Shown: in pieces, positions 16,075 to 27,500 of the stretch
Position numbering within the stretch: position 1 is the stretch's first letter
How the letters are laid out: each line of letters begins with the position of its first letter
NCBI GenBank assembly: GCA_024691085.1
Contig: JAILNX010000001.1
Location: 1-63,073, forward strand
DNA length: 63,073 nucleotides
DNA from: Clostridiales bacterium
GTDB taxonomy: Bacteria; Bacillota; Clostridia; Christensenellales; CAG-138
Direction: 5' to 3'
Notes under the pieces: generated by a model
Databases searched by the model: none
The model's input: the letters and a program-made list of their open reading frames with translations, nothing else
What the model was told of the DNA's origin: nothing
Position numbers and translations under genes: made by a program

Positions 16075-17436
16075 ATGGAAAAGAAAGACCTCATCTCAAC
16101 AAAGCACATCGACGTCCTTGACGGCATAAGGGCGATAAGCGTTATTATCGTTCTCATTTTCCATTTCTGGCAGCAGACGTGGATATTCCCGATAATCAAG
16201 ACGCCGTTCCTCGGATTCATGGGCGTCGAGAGGATCGATTTCACGCCTCTCGCCAAAGTCGGATATCTGTTTGTGGATATGATGATCCTGATAAGCGGGT
16301 TCCTGCTCTTCCTTCCTGTTGCGAGGAACGTGTTTTCCGGCGATCCAATCGAAAAATGGTCGACGTTTTTCAAGAAACGCGCCATCAGGATCCTGCCAAG
16401 CTACCTTCTCTGCATCGTACTGCTCTTCTTTTACGAGCTGATCGCAGGGGGATACGGCAGGCCGATCAACTGGGGCGTTGCCTTCAGCGACCTGATCCTT
16501 CACCTTACGTTCATGCAGACATGGACTACGCAGTCATACCTTGCGACAAAGCTGAACGTGGTGCTTTGGACGCTCGCTATCGAGGTTTGGTTCTACGTCC
16601 TCTTCCCCGTCATCGCCGGCATTATCAGACGGCGTAAGAAAGAAAAGGACGCTTTGGGATGCATATTCCGCGCAAGCGTTACTTTCGCCGTTATGATCGG
16701 CATTTCGATCGCATACATTTACGGCTACGTTCTCAACACGGGAAGCGCGTTCTCAAGCTCTGTCGATAAATTCCTTTTGGGGATAAAGATAGGTTCAATG
16801 CAGGTAGGCATTCGGTCCGATTATCTTTCGATGGTAATTAACCAGCTTCCCGCATTCATGGGACTTTACGCGGTCGGTATCGCGGGCTCGATGATCTATG
16901 TTTTCGCCGCCGGAAAGCTGAAACGAAAATGGTGGATCGGGACGATCTTCACCGTTATCGCTATCGTGTTCTTATGGCTCATAATTGTTATGATAAAGGA
17001 TTGCGCGTCGAAAAACGCCGAGGAAGCGCAGATATGGCAAATGACCGAGAGGCTGAAGCTCGCGCTTGTCTACATGGGATTCATTCTTTCGTCCGCATTT
17101 GCCGTGAAACCGTTCAGATTCCTACTGTCGAACAAGCTGATGGTATTCCTCTCGACGATCTCGTATAACCTCTACATCTGGCATCAGTGGCTCTGCGTAA
17201 AGCTGAAGTACGAATGGCGCGTCCCCTATTGGACGGGCGATACCCCTCCCAATCAGCTATACGGGCCTGAGTCCGACGTGTGGAAGGCAAAGTATGCCGT
17301 CATTATCACAATCGGAGCTTTCGCGCTTGCCGCTTTAATGACTTATCTATTCGAAAGACCGATGTCCGATCTTCTGAATAAACGGCCTTCGATCTATAAC
17401 GGAAAACTGAAAACATTATTCAAGAAAAAGCAGTAA
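16075..17436 (+). CDS. membrane acyltransferase (acyltransferase 3 family)
   Basis: The 453-residue protein has about ten hydrophobic segments and the family start DVLDGIRAISVIIVLIFHFW, where the His at the membrane border is the conserved catalytic residue of acyltransferase-3 (OafA/YrhL) enzymes. These proteins move acetyl or other acyl groups across the membrane onto sugars of surface polymers. The late LSTISYNLYIWHQWL segment is also typical. The acceptor is unknown, and no polysaccharide cluster adjoins it. There is no Shine-Dalgarno before the ATG, which fits the leaderless arrangement. Confidence 0.88.
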   Translation: MEKKDLISTKHIDVLDGIRAISVIIVLIFHFWQQTWIFPIIKTPFLGFMGVERIDFTPLAKVGYLFVDMMILISGFLLFLPVARNVFSGDPIEKWSTFFKKRAIRILPSYLLCIVLLFFYELIAGGYGRPINWGVAFSDLILHLTFMQTWTTQSYLATKLNVVLWTLAIEVWFYVLFPVIAGIIRRRKKEKDALGCIFRASVTFAVMIGISIAYIYGYVLNTGSAFSSSVDKFLLGIKIGSMQVGIRSDYLSMVINQLPAFMGLYAVGIAGSMIYVFAAGKLKRKWWIGTIFTVIAIVFLWLIIVMIKDCASKNAEEAQIWQMTERLKLALVYMGFILSSAFAVKPFRFLLSNKLMVFLSTISYNLYIWHQWLCVKLKYEWRVPYWTGDTPPNQLYGPESDVWKAKYAVIITIGAFALAALMTYLFERPMSDLLNKRPSIYNGKLKTLFKKKQ

Positions 17437-17440
17437 TATA

Positions 17441-17465
17441 AAAGGCACCCGGCAGGGTGCCTTTT
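17441..17465. terminator. bidirectional terminator
   Basis: AAAGGCACCC/GGGTGCCTTTT hairpin with loop GGCA, between the converging acyltransferase and ECF genes. Confidence 0.85.
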
Positions 17466-17477
17466 CATATCTGTTTG

Positions 17478-18302
17478 TCAGCTGTTCTTCTTTGCTATGC
17501 TCTTTTCGCCGATCTTGATGATGGTGACGATAACCGGGCAGAGGATAAGATTGATGGCGAGCTCTACGATAAAGTTAAGGCCGACAAGTCCGAAGATCAT
17601 ATAAGCGCCGACGTTGCTTCCGCCCGCCCACTCTTTGATGGTTTCGTAGAAGAAGAGACGGCAGCCGAGAAGGAAGATACCCGTGTTCACGATCGGGCAG
17701 ATCGCTGCGGACGCGAAGACTGCTGAGGAAAGGCTTACCGTGGGCTTCTTTACTATAACGTAGACTATCATGAAAACGCCGACCAACGCAAGCACTGCGC
17801 CTATCGCGATAACTGCGGGCGCGGGGATGGTAAGCATGGAATGCCTCGTGGTGAATACGAAGAGTTCCTTCGTGCCCTTCGCCTGCATAATACCGTATAC
17901 GGTAAGGAATATCCCGCTTAATGTGAGCAGAGAACCGCTGATGACGATAGCAGCGCGTCCATTGGACTTGTTCTTTGCGATCACGTTATAGAGAAGTCCG
18001 GCTGCGGCGCCGGCAAGAGCGCCCTTCAGAATGACGGTAACGATCGTGCCGAACGGATTGATCGCCATAAATACAGAAGCGTCCCCGGAAAGAAGCACGA
18101 CGATACCGAAGACAAGACCGAGCCATGCGCCTGCTCCTATACCGTAGAGCGCCGCGCCGATAACAATAGGCATAAGCGCGAAAGTTACGGAGAACGGACC
18201 GAGCTTTATCGCGGCCGCGATCATCTGGAGCACAACGACTATCGCCGTAAGAAGTCCCATGCCGACGATGACCCTTGTGTTAAAAATGGTTTTTTTGTTC
18301 AT
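17478..18302 (-). CDS. ECF transporter substrate-binding (S) membrane protein
   Basis: The start is ATG at 18302, with CGAGGT 8 bases upstream; earlier in-frame starts lie at or ahead of that site. The 274 residues are very hydrophobic, with about seven or eight membrane segments. The N-terminal half reads like an ECF S component (VGMGLLTAIVVVLQMI..., GPFSVTFALMPIVIGAALYG, GAGAWLGLVFG, ALAGAAAGLLYN). S components capture a vitamin or metabolite and dock on a shared EcfT/EcfA module, not present in this window. No riboswitch is visible in the roughly 80-base leader, so the substrate stays open. The middle (about 125-195) is longer than in most S components. Confidence 0.75.
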   Translation of the reverse strand: MNKKTIFNTRVIVGMGLLTAIVVVLQMIAAAIKLGPFSVTFALMPIVIGAALYGIGAGAWLGLVFGIVVLLSGDASVFMAINPFGTIVTVILKGALAGAAAGLLYNVIAKNKSNGRAAIVISGSLLTLSGIFLTVYGIMQAKGTKELFVFTTRHSMLTIPAPAVIAIGAVLALVGVFMIVYVIVKKPTVSLSSAVFASAAICPIVNTGIFLLGCRLFFYETIKEWAGGSNVGAYMIFGLVGLNFIVELAINLILCPVIVTIIKIGEKSIAKKNS

Positions 18303-18341
18303 TATGATACCTCGCATAAAAATTAATAACGACCGTATTGA

Positions 18342-18370
18342 ATTATACATAATCAGCCATGATTTGTAAA
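18342..18370 (-). promoter_or_regulatory. promoter of the ECF S-component gene
   Basis: Minus strand TTTACA (18365-18370), 17 bp, TATAAT (18342-18347). Confidence 0.7.
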
Positions 18371-18396
18371 GTACATAATTCAATATATTAGATGCG

Positions 18397-19044
18397 TTAC
18401 GCGGGCTCGATCGTGACCGTAAACAGCGCGTCTGTGCCGTTCAGCTCCGTCTTGACGATATAGCTTCCGAATAGGAACGAACTTTTCACGGTCTTTCCGT
18501 CGGTGAAGTTCAAGAGCGTTTCGCAGATCTTATTCTTGAAAACAGAATAATCTTCGGTTTTGTAAACAGCTGACAGGATATCCGCAAGCTCATCTGCTAC
18601 CTTTTCTATATTCAAAACAGAATAGCTCGTTTCAGAGGAACCGTTATCGCTGCCGAAGATATCCTTCGGCTCGGGAGTCGATACGACGACGCCTAATTGC
18701 CTTACGATCTCTATACATTCTATTCCGGATTTTTTATAGATCCTGACTGCGGTATCGCATCCGTCCGCCTTACTTTGAAAGTTTATTAGATAGATGCCGT
18801 CGCCGGAGGTCACGTCTCCGCCGTAGACGGAGTTGAGATAGTTCGCGGAAACCGCTGTCGGATCGTCCGTAACAAACGGAGTAATCTCGGGGTAGAGTTC
18901 AAAACAGCCCGTATTTCTGCTCGATAGGATCCCTAGGATAAGAAAAGCGGCAAGCGCAAGCGCGCCGACGACGGTCATAATGATCTTCTCGGTGCGGATG
19001 CGTTTTTCAGTTTTTGCTTTTTCAGCGCCTGTTCTTGTTGGCAT
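18397..19044 (-). CDS. single-pass membrane-anchored protein, unknown function
   Basis: The 215-residue protein has a charged N-terminus, one membrane segment (IIMTVVGALALAAFLILGIL, about 21-40) and an outside domain of about 170 residues with no motif I recognise. The start codon follows the leuS terminator directly and lacks a Shine-Dalgarno; expression may depend on read-through from leuS or on a weak promoter inside the terminator region (TATAAA just before the ATG). The length, composition and absence of stops argue that it is a real gene. Confidence 0.6.
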   Translation of the reverse strand: MPTRTGAEKAKTEKRIRTEKIIMTVVGALALAAFLILGILSSRNTGCFELYPEITPFVTDDPTAVSANYLNSVYGGDVTSGDGIYLINFQSKADGCDTAVRIYKKSGIECIEIVRQLGVVVSTPEPKDIFGSDNGSSETSYSVLNIEKVADELADILSAVYKTEDYSVFKNKICETLLNFTDGKTVKSSFLFGSYIVKTELNGTDALFTVTIEPA

Positions 19045-19051
19045 GATTTAT

Positions 19052-19081
19052 AAAACGGAGCGCGAAATCAGATCGCGCTCC
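19052..19081 (-). terminator. terminator of leuS
   Basis: Minus strand GGAGCGCGA/TCGCGCTCC stem (19057-19081) followed by GTTTTA. Confidence 0.8.
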
Positions 19082-19088
19082 ATGATAG

Positions 19089-21497
<2,409 letters not shown>

Positions 21498-21538
21498 AAT
21501 AGGTTTCTCCTTAATGATAATTGCCTCGTTAAATAGAT

Positions 21539-21567
21539 ATTTTACAACCGTATCATGTCTTTGTCAA
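21539..21567 (-). promoter_or_regulatory. promoter of leuS
   Basis: Minus strand TTGACA (21562-21567), 17 bp, TAAAAT (21539-21544). The -35 overlaps the T tract of the preceding terminator. Confidence 0.75.
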
Positions 21568-21595
21568 GAAAAAAGCCGGCGCGCGTGCGTCGGCT
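21566..21595 (-). terminator. terminator of spoVT
   Basis: Minus strand AGCCG...CGGCT stem (21574-21595) around a GC-rich loop, followed by a T tract. Confidence 0.75.
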
Positions 21596-21608
21596 TATTA
21601 TCGTAAAC

Positions 21609-22163
21609 TCAGCTTTCCATCTGCTTTCCCATGAATCCCGCGGCTGTCTCGCAAACCTTGATCTCCGTCTGATCGAAGCTTGCTCCGTCCTCCTTTGAAA
21701 GCAGGATCACGGCGCCTATTGCGTCTCCCGCGGATATTATGGGAATGATGAGCTCGGCGGTGTATCGGTCGCCAGTATCGTCGGTCGTTATCGGAATTAG
21801 GCTCTCTCCGTCCGAAGTGCTGGCGCAGATCCTCGTTCTCGACTGCATGAGCTGTTCGATCTCCTCGTTAACGGGACGCTCGTACAGTTCCTTCTTACCC
21901 GCGCCGGATACGGCTATGATGGAGTCTCTGTCGCAGATAGCGGCGATATGCCCAACAGCCTGATGTATGGATTCTGCGTATTCTTTTGCAAAATCTCCAA
22001 GCTCGCCTATCGGAGAGTACTTTTTAAGGATCACTCCGCCCTCGCGGTCAACAAATATCTCAAGAGGATCGCCTTCTCTTATCCTTAACGTGCGTCTGAT
22101 CTCCTTCGGTATCACGACCCTCCCCAGCTCGTCGATCCTTCTCACAATTCCCGTTGCTTTCAT
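21609..22163 (-). CDS. spoVT: stage V sporulation protein T, AbrB/GAF regulator
   Basis: The 184 residues begin with an AbrB-type swapped-hairpin DNA-binding domain (MKATGIVRRIDELGRVVIPKEIRRTLRI to about 50), then a GAF-like domain (about 60-180, ending AAGFMGKQMES). The length agrees with B. subtilis SpoVT (178), which tunes sigma-G genes in the forespore. AAGGAG lies 8 bases before the ATG. Upstream on the minus strand are GTATA and CAAATAATA elements about 15 bases apart, which could be a forespore promoter, but the spacing is not ideal. Confidence 0.93.
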   Translation of the reverse strand: MKATGIVRRIDELGRVVIPKEIRRTLRIREGDPLEIFVDREGGVILKKYSPIGELGDFAKEYAESIHQAVGHIAAICDRDSIIAVSGAGKKELYERPVNEEIEQLMQSRTRICASTSDGESLIPITTDDTGDRYTAELIIPIISAGDAIGAVILLSKEDGASFDQTEIKVCETAAGFMGKQMES

Positions 22164-22249
22164 TTAAAATCTCCTTGAAAAAGTTTCTGCTCCTATTATT
22201 TGCGAATCAAGGGCAATTATACTTTGGCAAAGATTTACACGGATTTTAC

Positions 22250-22278
22250 TTGACATTCGTTTTTCCGGAGTCTATAAT
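22250..22278 (+). promoter_or_regulatory. consensus promoter of the ABC-GntR operon
   Basis: TTGACA (22250-22255), 17 bp, TATAAT (22273-22278): a perfect sigma-A promoter, as expected for an operon held off by a repressor. Confidence 0.9.
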
Positions 22279-22303
22279 TGTGCTTGTCAAATAAGCACAA
22301 TTA
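22275..22303. promoter_or_regulatory. inverted-repeat operator, likely for the operon's own GntR repressor
   Basis: TAATTGTGCTT (22275-22285) and AAGCACAATTA (22293-22303) are perfect 11-bp arms with a 7-base gap, covering the last part of the -10 box and the start site. The GntR gene is third in the operon, so feedback repression is the simple reading. Confidence 0.75.
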
Positions 22304-22317
22304 CGGAGGTGCGACTG

Positions 22318-23166
22318 ATGCTTCTTGAAGTAAACGGGCTCACGAAGTATTATCGTGAATTCAAGCTCGACAACGTCGCGTTCTCGCTGGATGAAGGCTA
22401 CATAATGGGCTTTATCGGCAGGAACGGCGCAGGTAAATCTACGACGATCAAATCCATGCTCAACCTCGTTCACAGGGACGGCGGCAGCGTGTATTTCGAA
22501 GGTAAGGACTTCTTTCAGAACGAAACCGAATCGAAGGCTCATATAGGCGTCGTTCTCGGCGAGTTCAACTGTTACAATCAGTCGAAGCTCAAAGACATCA
22601 CGGCCGTGACAAAAAGGTTCTATCCCGAATGGGACGATAATGTCTATAAGAGCTATCTTGAAAAGTTCTCGCTTGACGAATCGAAAAAGGTAAAAGAGCT
22701 TTCTGCGGGTATGAAGGTCAAATACGCCCTCACCCTCGCGCTTTCGCATAACGCGAAGCTTCTGATACTAGACGAGCCTACCTCCGGTCTCGACCCCGTA
22801 TCGAGGGACGATCTCCTTGACGTGTTCAGATCAATCATCGAGGACGGTACGAGGAGCATACTCTTCTCTACGCACATCATCTCGGACCTTGAGAAATGCG
22901 CGGACTACATCACATATATAAAAAACGGCAAGGTCTATATCTCTCAGGACGTCGAGAGCTTCAAGGACGGCTTCAGACTGGTTTCCGGTGAAGCCGAAGA
23001 TCTTATAAAGCTGAAGGATCATCTGATCGGTTACAAGGAGCACGCCTTCGGATTTACGGGACTCGTCAAAAAGGAGGATCTTGACTTCTTCGAAGGGCTC
23101 AAGCAGGCGCCAGCCGATCTTGAATCGATCATGATCTACGTCGAACAGGAGGAAAAACATGAGTAA
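22318..23166 (+). CDS. ABC transporter ATP-binding protein
   Basis: The start is ATG at 22318, preceded by GGAGG at 22305-22309; a GTG at 22309 overlaps that site. The 282-residue subunit has Walker A GRNGAGKST (about 38), a signature ELSAGMKVK (about 130), Walker B LLILDEPTSGLDP (about 150) and the switch His in STHI. It belongs to the group that pairs with small ABC-2 permeases under YtrA-type regulators. It overlaps the permease by 8 bases. Export of a peptide or antibiotic, or a response to wall stress, is typical of the group; the substrate is not visible. Confidence 0.92.
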   Translation: MLLEVNGLTKYYREFKLDNVAFSLDEGYIMGFIGRNGAGKSTTIKSMLNLVHRDGGSVYFEGKDFFQNETESKAHIGVVLGEFNCYNQSKLKDITAVTKRFYPEWDDNVYKSYLEKFSLDESKKVKELSAGMKVKYALTLALSHNAKLLILDEPTSGLDPVSRDDLLDVFRSIIEDGTRSILFSTHIISDLEKCADYITYIKNGKVYISQDVESFKDGFRLVSGEAEDLIKLKDHLIGYKEHAFGFTGLVKKEDLDFFEGLKQAPADLESIMIYVEQEEKHE

Positions 23167-23842
23167 TCTTCTGCGAAAGAACTTCAAGCTTTGCTTTATT
23201 CCGCTCATCGCGGCGTTTTATCTGTTCGCGCTGATGCTTCTTATCCCGAACTACATATATCTGATACCGTGTTTCTTTACGACGAACGCGATATTCTATA
23301 TGTTCCAGCGGTGCGTACTCAACAATGATTTCCTCTACACCTCTTTCCTGCCCGTATCAAAGCGCGACTCGGTAAAGGCAATGTTCATATTAGTCGTTAT
23401 TATCGAGCTCGTCATGCTCGCGCTTTACGTTCCGATGATCTTCCTGAACAGGGTTGCGGTATCGACGCCGAACAGCGCAGGCGTGGACACGTCCGTCACG
23501 CTGATCGCGATGGGCTTCTGCGTGTTTTCCATATTCAATCTCGTGTTCCTGCCGAGCTTTTATAAGACCGCATACAAAGCGGGGAACAGTTTCTTGAAGG
23601 CGTCTGTTGCCGTGTTCTGCTTCATCTTCGTTTCCGAAGGCGTATTTATCGCCGCAAACTCCTTAGGAGACAAAGTAGGTTTCTTCGGGTGGATCAAGGA
23701 TCATCTCGACTGCTGGCCGGGATCAGCCGAAACGCTGGTACCTCAGCTGATCGTTCTTGCGGCAGCAGTCGTCATATTCGCCGCGCTCACAATGATCTCG
23801 CTCAAAAGGTCGGAGAAGAACTTCGAGATGGTTGACCTGTAA
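23159..23842 (+). CDS. ABC-2 type permease
   Basis: The 227-residue membrane protein has six hydrophobic segments (about 12-30, 33-50, 74-96, 118-140, 150-170, 198-218) and lies between the ATPase and the GntR gene, overlapping both. A FLYTSFLPVSKRD segment after the second helix is typical of ABC2_membrane_5-type permeases, where it joins the ATPase. With the upstream ATPase it forms a complete small exporter. Confidence 0.85.
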   Translation: MSNLLRKNFKLCFIPLIAAFYLFALMLLIPNYIYLIPCFFTTNAIFYMFQRCVLNNDFLYTSFLPVSKRDSVKAMFILVVIIELVMLALYVPMIFLNRVAVSTPNSAGVDTSVTLIAMGFCVFSIFNLVFLPSFYKTAYKAGNSFLKASVAVFCFIFVSEGVFIAANSLGDKVGFFGWIKDHLDCWPGSAETLVPQLIVLAAAVVIFAALTMISLKRSEKNFEMVDL

Positions 23843-24204
23843 TGGATCTCGATATTATTCCGAACAGTCCTATTCCGGCCTATAAGCAGCTCTTTGACAA
23901 GGTGTCTTCGCAGATCCTTTCGGGTAAGATCGCGGGCGGCAGTCCCCTGCCTCCCATCCGCACAGTCTCAAAGGAGCTGGGTATAAGCGTAATTACCGTC
24001 AGAAGCGCCTGGGATATGCTCCTTAACGAGGGCTATATCGAGTCACGCGCCGGGAGCGGATGCTTTGCCGCCGATCTTTCGGAACGTGAGAAGTCTTTAA
24101 GACGGCAGGCGATTATTAAAGAACCTGTAAAAAAAGCGGTCGATAAAGCCGAATCCCTGGGATTCAGCAAAGATGATCTGATTAAAATGATAAGAGAAAC
24201 GTAA
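23842..24204 (+). CDS. GntR-family repressor, YtrA type
   Basis: The 120-residue protein has the GntR winged helix (PIPAYKQLFDKVSSQILSG..., ISVITVRSAWDMLLNEGYIE, about 10-70) and only a short helical tail, the YtrA arrangement without a large ligand domain. Its ATG shares a base with the permease stop (TAATG). It should bind the inverted repeat over the operon promoter and be released by envelope-acting compounds, as known for YtrA relatives; the signal here is unknown. Confidence 0.9.
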   Translation: MDLDIIPNSPIPAYKQLFDKVSSQILSGKIAGGSPLPPIRTVSKELGISVITVRSAWDMLLNEGYIESRAGSGCFAADLSEREKSLRRQAIIKEPVKKAVDKAESLGFSKDDLIKMIRET

Positions 24205-24251
24205 TAAAAAAAGCCGTCCGGGACGCAAGGCACTATAAAGGACAGTAAATG

Positions 24252-24298
24252 AAAAACCGGCTGAAGAAGGAAATAATCCTTATTTCAGTCGGCTTTTT
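24252..24298 (+). terminator. terminator of the ABC-GntR operon
   Basis: A long stem (AAAAACCGGCTGAA with TTCAGTCGGCTTTTT) carries an inner AAGGA/TCCTT hairpin and ends in TTTTT. A weaker GC-rich element (AGCCGTCCGGGAC) precedes it. Confidence 0.8.
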
Positions 24299-24340
24299 GT
24301 CGCAAATCGACACACATATGCCGAACGCCGAAGGAGTCAG

Positions 24341-24544
24341 TGATGTTTGCCCTGCCGGGCATGTGATGCAGTTCGCTTTGCGAACCATGATGTTTTGCGG
24401 ATTTGCCGCAAAGTGATGTGATGCGTTCCGCAAATGTGCCGAAGGCACACATCACTCGCGAAGCGCACATCACGTCCAAAGGACGCATCACGTTCCGCTG
24501 TGCGGAACACATCGTTCGCCGAGTGTCCTTAAGAACACTCGGCG
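24341..24544. repeat. modular hairpin array with TGATG/CATCA boxes
   Basis: The 358-base gap between the GntR gene and polC holds at least eight short perfect hairpins: 24349-24360, 24371-24385, 24394-24412, 24435-24449, 24457-24465, 24473-24485, 24492-24508 and 24517-24544. The left half is punctuated by five TGATG boxes (24341, 24364, 24388, 24414, 24419) and the right half by three CATCA boxes (24450, 24468, 24486) plus a CATCG (24510), so the halves can also pair with each other. An outer pair AGCCGTCC (24212) and GGACGGCT (24548) brackets everything. No open reading frame. It resembles a non-coding repeat element rather than CRISPR. Confidence 0.8.
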
Positions 24545-24562
24545 GAAGGACGGCTATTTTTG

Positions 24563-27500
24563 TCAGAAGCTGAATTTTATCTGGTCTGTATCGGGCAGAT
24601 CGCGGAAGCATCCGAGACGATCGAGCTTATCCATTATCGCGGTGTTCGCTTTCGTCCTGTTGGCGAAGTCCTCCTTCGAGGAATACGCGCCGTCCTTCGC
24701 TCCGTTTTCGATCAGGACCGCGACGTTCTCGCCGAGACCTGCGACTGAGGTGAACGGCGGACGGATCTTTCCGTCCTCGATGACAAAGGTCTTTGCCTTC
24801 GACTTATAGATATCGACGGGCAAAAGCTCGAATCCGCGCATATTCATTTCGGCGACGACCTCGAGTATGGTTATCGCGTCCTTTTCCTTCTGGTCGGGCT
24901 TGTCCTTAGCTTTAAGGATCTTAAGGTTCTGCATGACCTCGTCAAGCCCGCCGAGGCAAAGCTCGATATCGAAGGTATCCGCCCTTACCGTAAAGTACAC
25001 CGCGTAGAACTCCAGAGGATAATGGACCTTGTAATACGCGATGCGGAAGCTCATCATAACGTAAGCCGCGGCGTGCGCTCTCGGGAACATGTACTTGATC
25101 TTCTTGCAGCTGTCGACGAACCATGACGGGATCTTGTTTTCATCCATCATTTGCTCCATCTCGGGCTTTAATCCCCTGCCCTTTCGGACGCTCTCCATCG
25201 TCTTGAACGACATGGACGGATCGCAGCCCTGCGAGATCAGATAATTCATAATGTCGTCGCGGGTGCAGATGACCTCCATCAAAGTGGCGATCTTGTTCTG
25301 CACGAGCACCTGCGCGTTGTTGTTCCAGACGTCGGTGCCGTGGGAAAGGCCGGATATCCTGACGAGCTCCTCCATCGTCTTCGGCCTTGTTTCGATCAGC
25401 ATTCCGCGAACGAAATTTGTGCCGAATTCGGGGATCGCGAGCGAGCCGACGTCGCAGCCGAGGGGCTCGAGGCTAACGCCCAGCGCTTTATCGGTCGAAT
25501 AGATCGACAAGGTCTCGGGATCGTCGAGCGGGATGGTCCTCGGATCGAGTCCGGTTATGTCGTTAAGCATTCTCAGTACGGTCGGATCATCATGGCCGAG
25601 TATGTCAAGCTTGACCAGCTTATCGTCGAGCGCGTGGAAATCAAAATGCGTGGTGACGGATCCGGCGTCGTTCTTATCGGCGGGATGCTGAACGGGGCAG
25701 AAATCAAAGATCTCGTAATCCTCGGGAACGATAACGATGCCGCCCGGGTGCTGGCCGGATGTTTTCTTGACGCCGAGACAGCCCTGCACGAGCCTGTTGA
25801 TCTCCGGCTCGGTCTTGTTGAGTCCGAGTTCTTCGCAGTAATGCTTTACGTAGCCGTAAACCGTCTTATCCTGCACGGCCGAAATGGTGCCGGCGCGGAA
25901 AGCGTGACCTTTGCCGAACATCTCCTCGGTAAAGTGATGCGCTACGGGCTGATAATCGCCCGAGAAGTTAAGGTCGATATCCGGAGTCTTGTCGCCCTTG
26001 AATCCCAGGAATACCTCGAACGGAATATCGTATCCCTCTTTTTTCAGCTTTGTTCCGCAGACGGGACAGTTCTTGTCGGGAAGGTCGATGCCGCACCTTG
26101 ACTTGGCGTCCTGAACAAACTCCGAATACTTGCAGTTCGGGCAGAGATAATGCGGCGGAAGCGAATTGACCTCGGTGATGCCGAGCATCGTCGCGACAAA
26201 GCTCGAGCCGACCGAGCCTCGCGAGCCGACAAGGTATCCGTCGCCCAAAGACTTCGAAACAAGCTTCTGTGCGACCATATAGAGCGAAGAATAACCGTTT
26301 CCGACTATAGACTTGAGCTCCTTGTCAAGACGCTTCTGAACGACCTCGGGCAGAGGGTCGCCGTAGCGTCTGTGAGCCTCGTTCATGGTCATGCTCTCAA
26401 GAATCTCCTTCGCGTTCGGAAGCTCGGGAGAATAGGTGAACTTCTCGTCAAGGAACGGATGGAGCTGTTCGCCGCACATGTCAGCAATTATATTCGGATT
26501 TGTGATAACGACTTCCTTCGCCCTCTCTTCGCCGAGATACGAGAACTCCCCGAGCATCTCTTCCGTCGTTCTGAAATAGAGAGGCGTCATACGGCTCGCG
26601 TCGGGATAGCCCTGGGAATGCAGGAGGATCGAACGGAATATCGCGTCGTCGGGATCCTGGAAATGAACGTCGCAGGTAGCGACGGTGAGCTTGTTAAGCT
26701 TGTCGCCTATCTCGATAACGCGCCGGTTGAAATTGCGAAGATCTTCAATCGAATAGGCAGAATCCGGCGATTCGGTCATGAACATATTGTTGTCGAGCGG
26801 CTGGATCTCAAGATAATCGTAGAAGCCCGCGATACGCTCCTGTTCCTCCTCGCTCTTGCCGCGGCTGACCGCGCGGTAAAGCTCGCCCGCTTCACACGCC
26901 GAGCCGAGGATCAGACCCTCGCGCAGCATATGAAGAAGGCTCCTCGGGACGCAGGGGCGTTTGTGGAAGTACTGAAGATGCGAGTATGATACGAGCTTGT
27001 AAAGGTTTTTGAGGCCTTTAAGCGAAGCGGCAAGGATAATGATGTGAAATCTCTGCAGCTTCTTAAGATCTGCTTTTGTCCTGTTAAAATACGGAAGACC
27101 TTTTACTTCCCTCTCGACCAGCTCGGAAACGAGCCCGGAAGATATCCCGACCAGAGCGTCAATATCTTCTGCCATACTTCTTCTGGGAAGCTCTTCGAAT
27201 CTGCCGCTTATCGGACAGCAGCCGGACTCCATGCTGTAATCCTTGATATCAAGGTGCATATTGAGTTCGAGCTTGTTTATGTCAACGTATTCCACCGGGA
27301 AAACGTCGTCGGTAAATGAAAGCGAAGCGATCGCGTTCAATATGTTTTCGTTGAAAGCGAAAACGACGGAACCGTCGATAAAGTCAAGGAGCGACTTTAT
27401 TACTTTCTCCCCGTCGGGCGCAGATGCGTAATCCTCTTCCTTGATGCCGCATTCCTCCGTCGCCCATTTGGGAAGGGCGGCGCCGTTATTGACGAGCGTG

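Noticed and set aside
21498-21608. T-box riboswitch upstream of leuS
   Set aside because: Only about 45 bases lie between the promoter and the ATG, and the hairpin there belongs to spoVT termination.
24341-24544. CRISPR array
   Set aside because: Repeated units are only 5-7 bases, stems differ from each other, and no identical repeats of 23 bases or more are present; no cas genes nearby.
25340-26989. Long open frames on the plus strand inside polC (25340-26101 and 26150-26989)
   Set aside because: They are antisense shadows of the PolC coding sequence with no ribosome binding site, and their composition mirrors the third-codon bias of the real gene.
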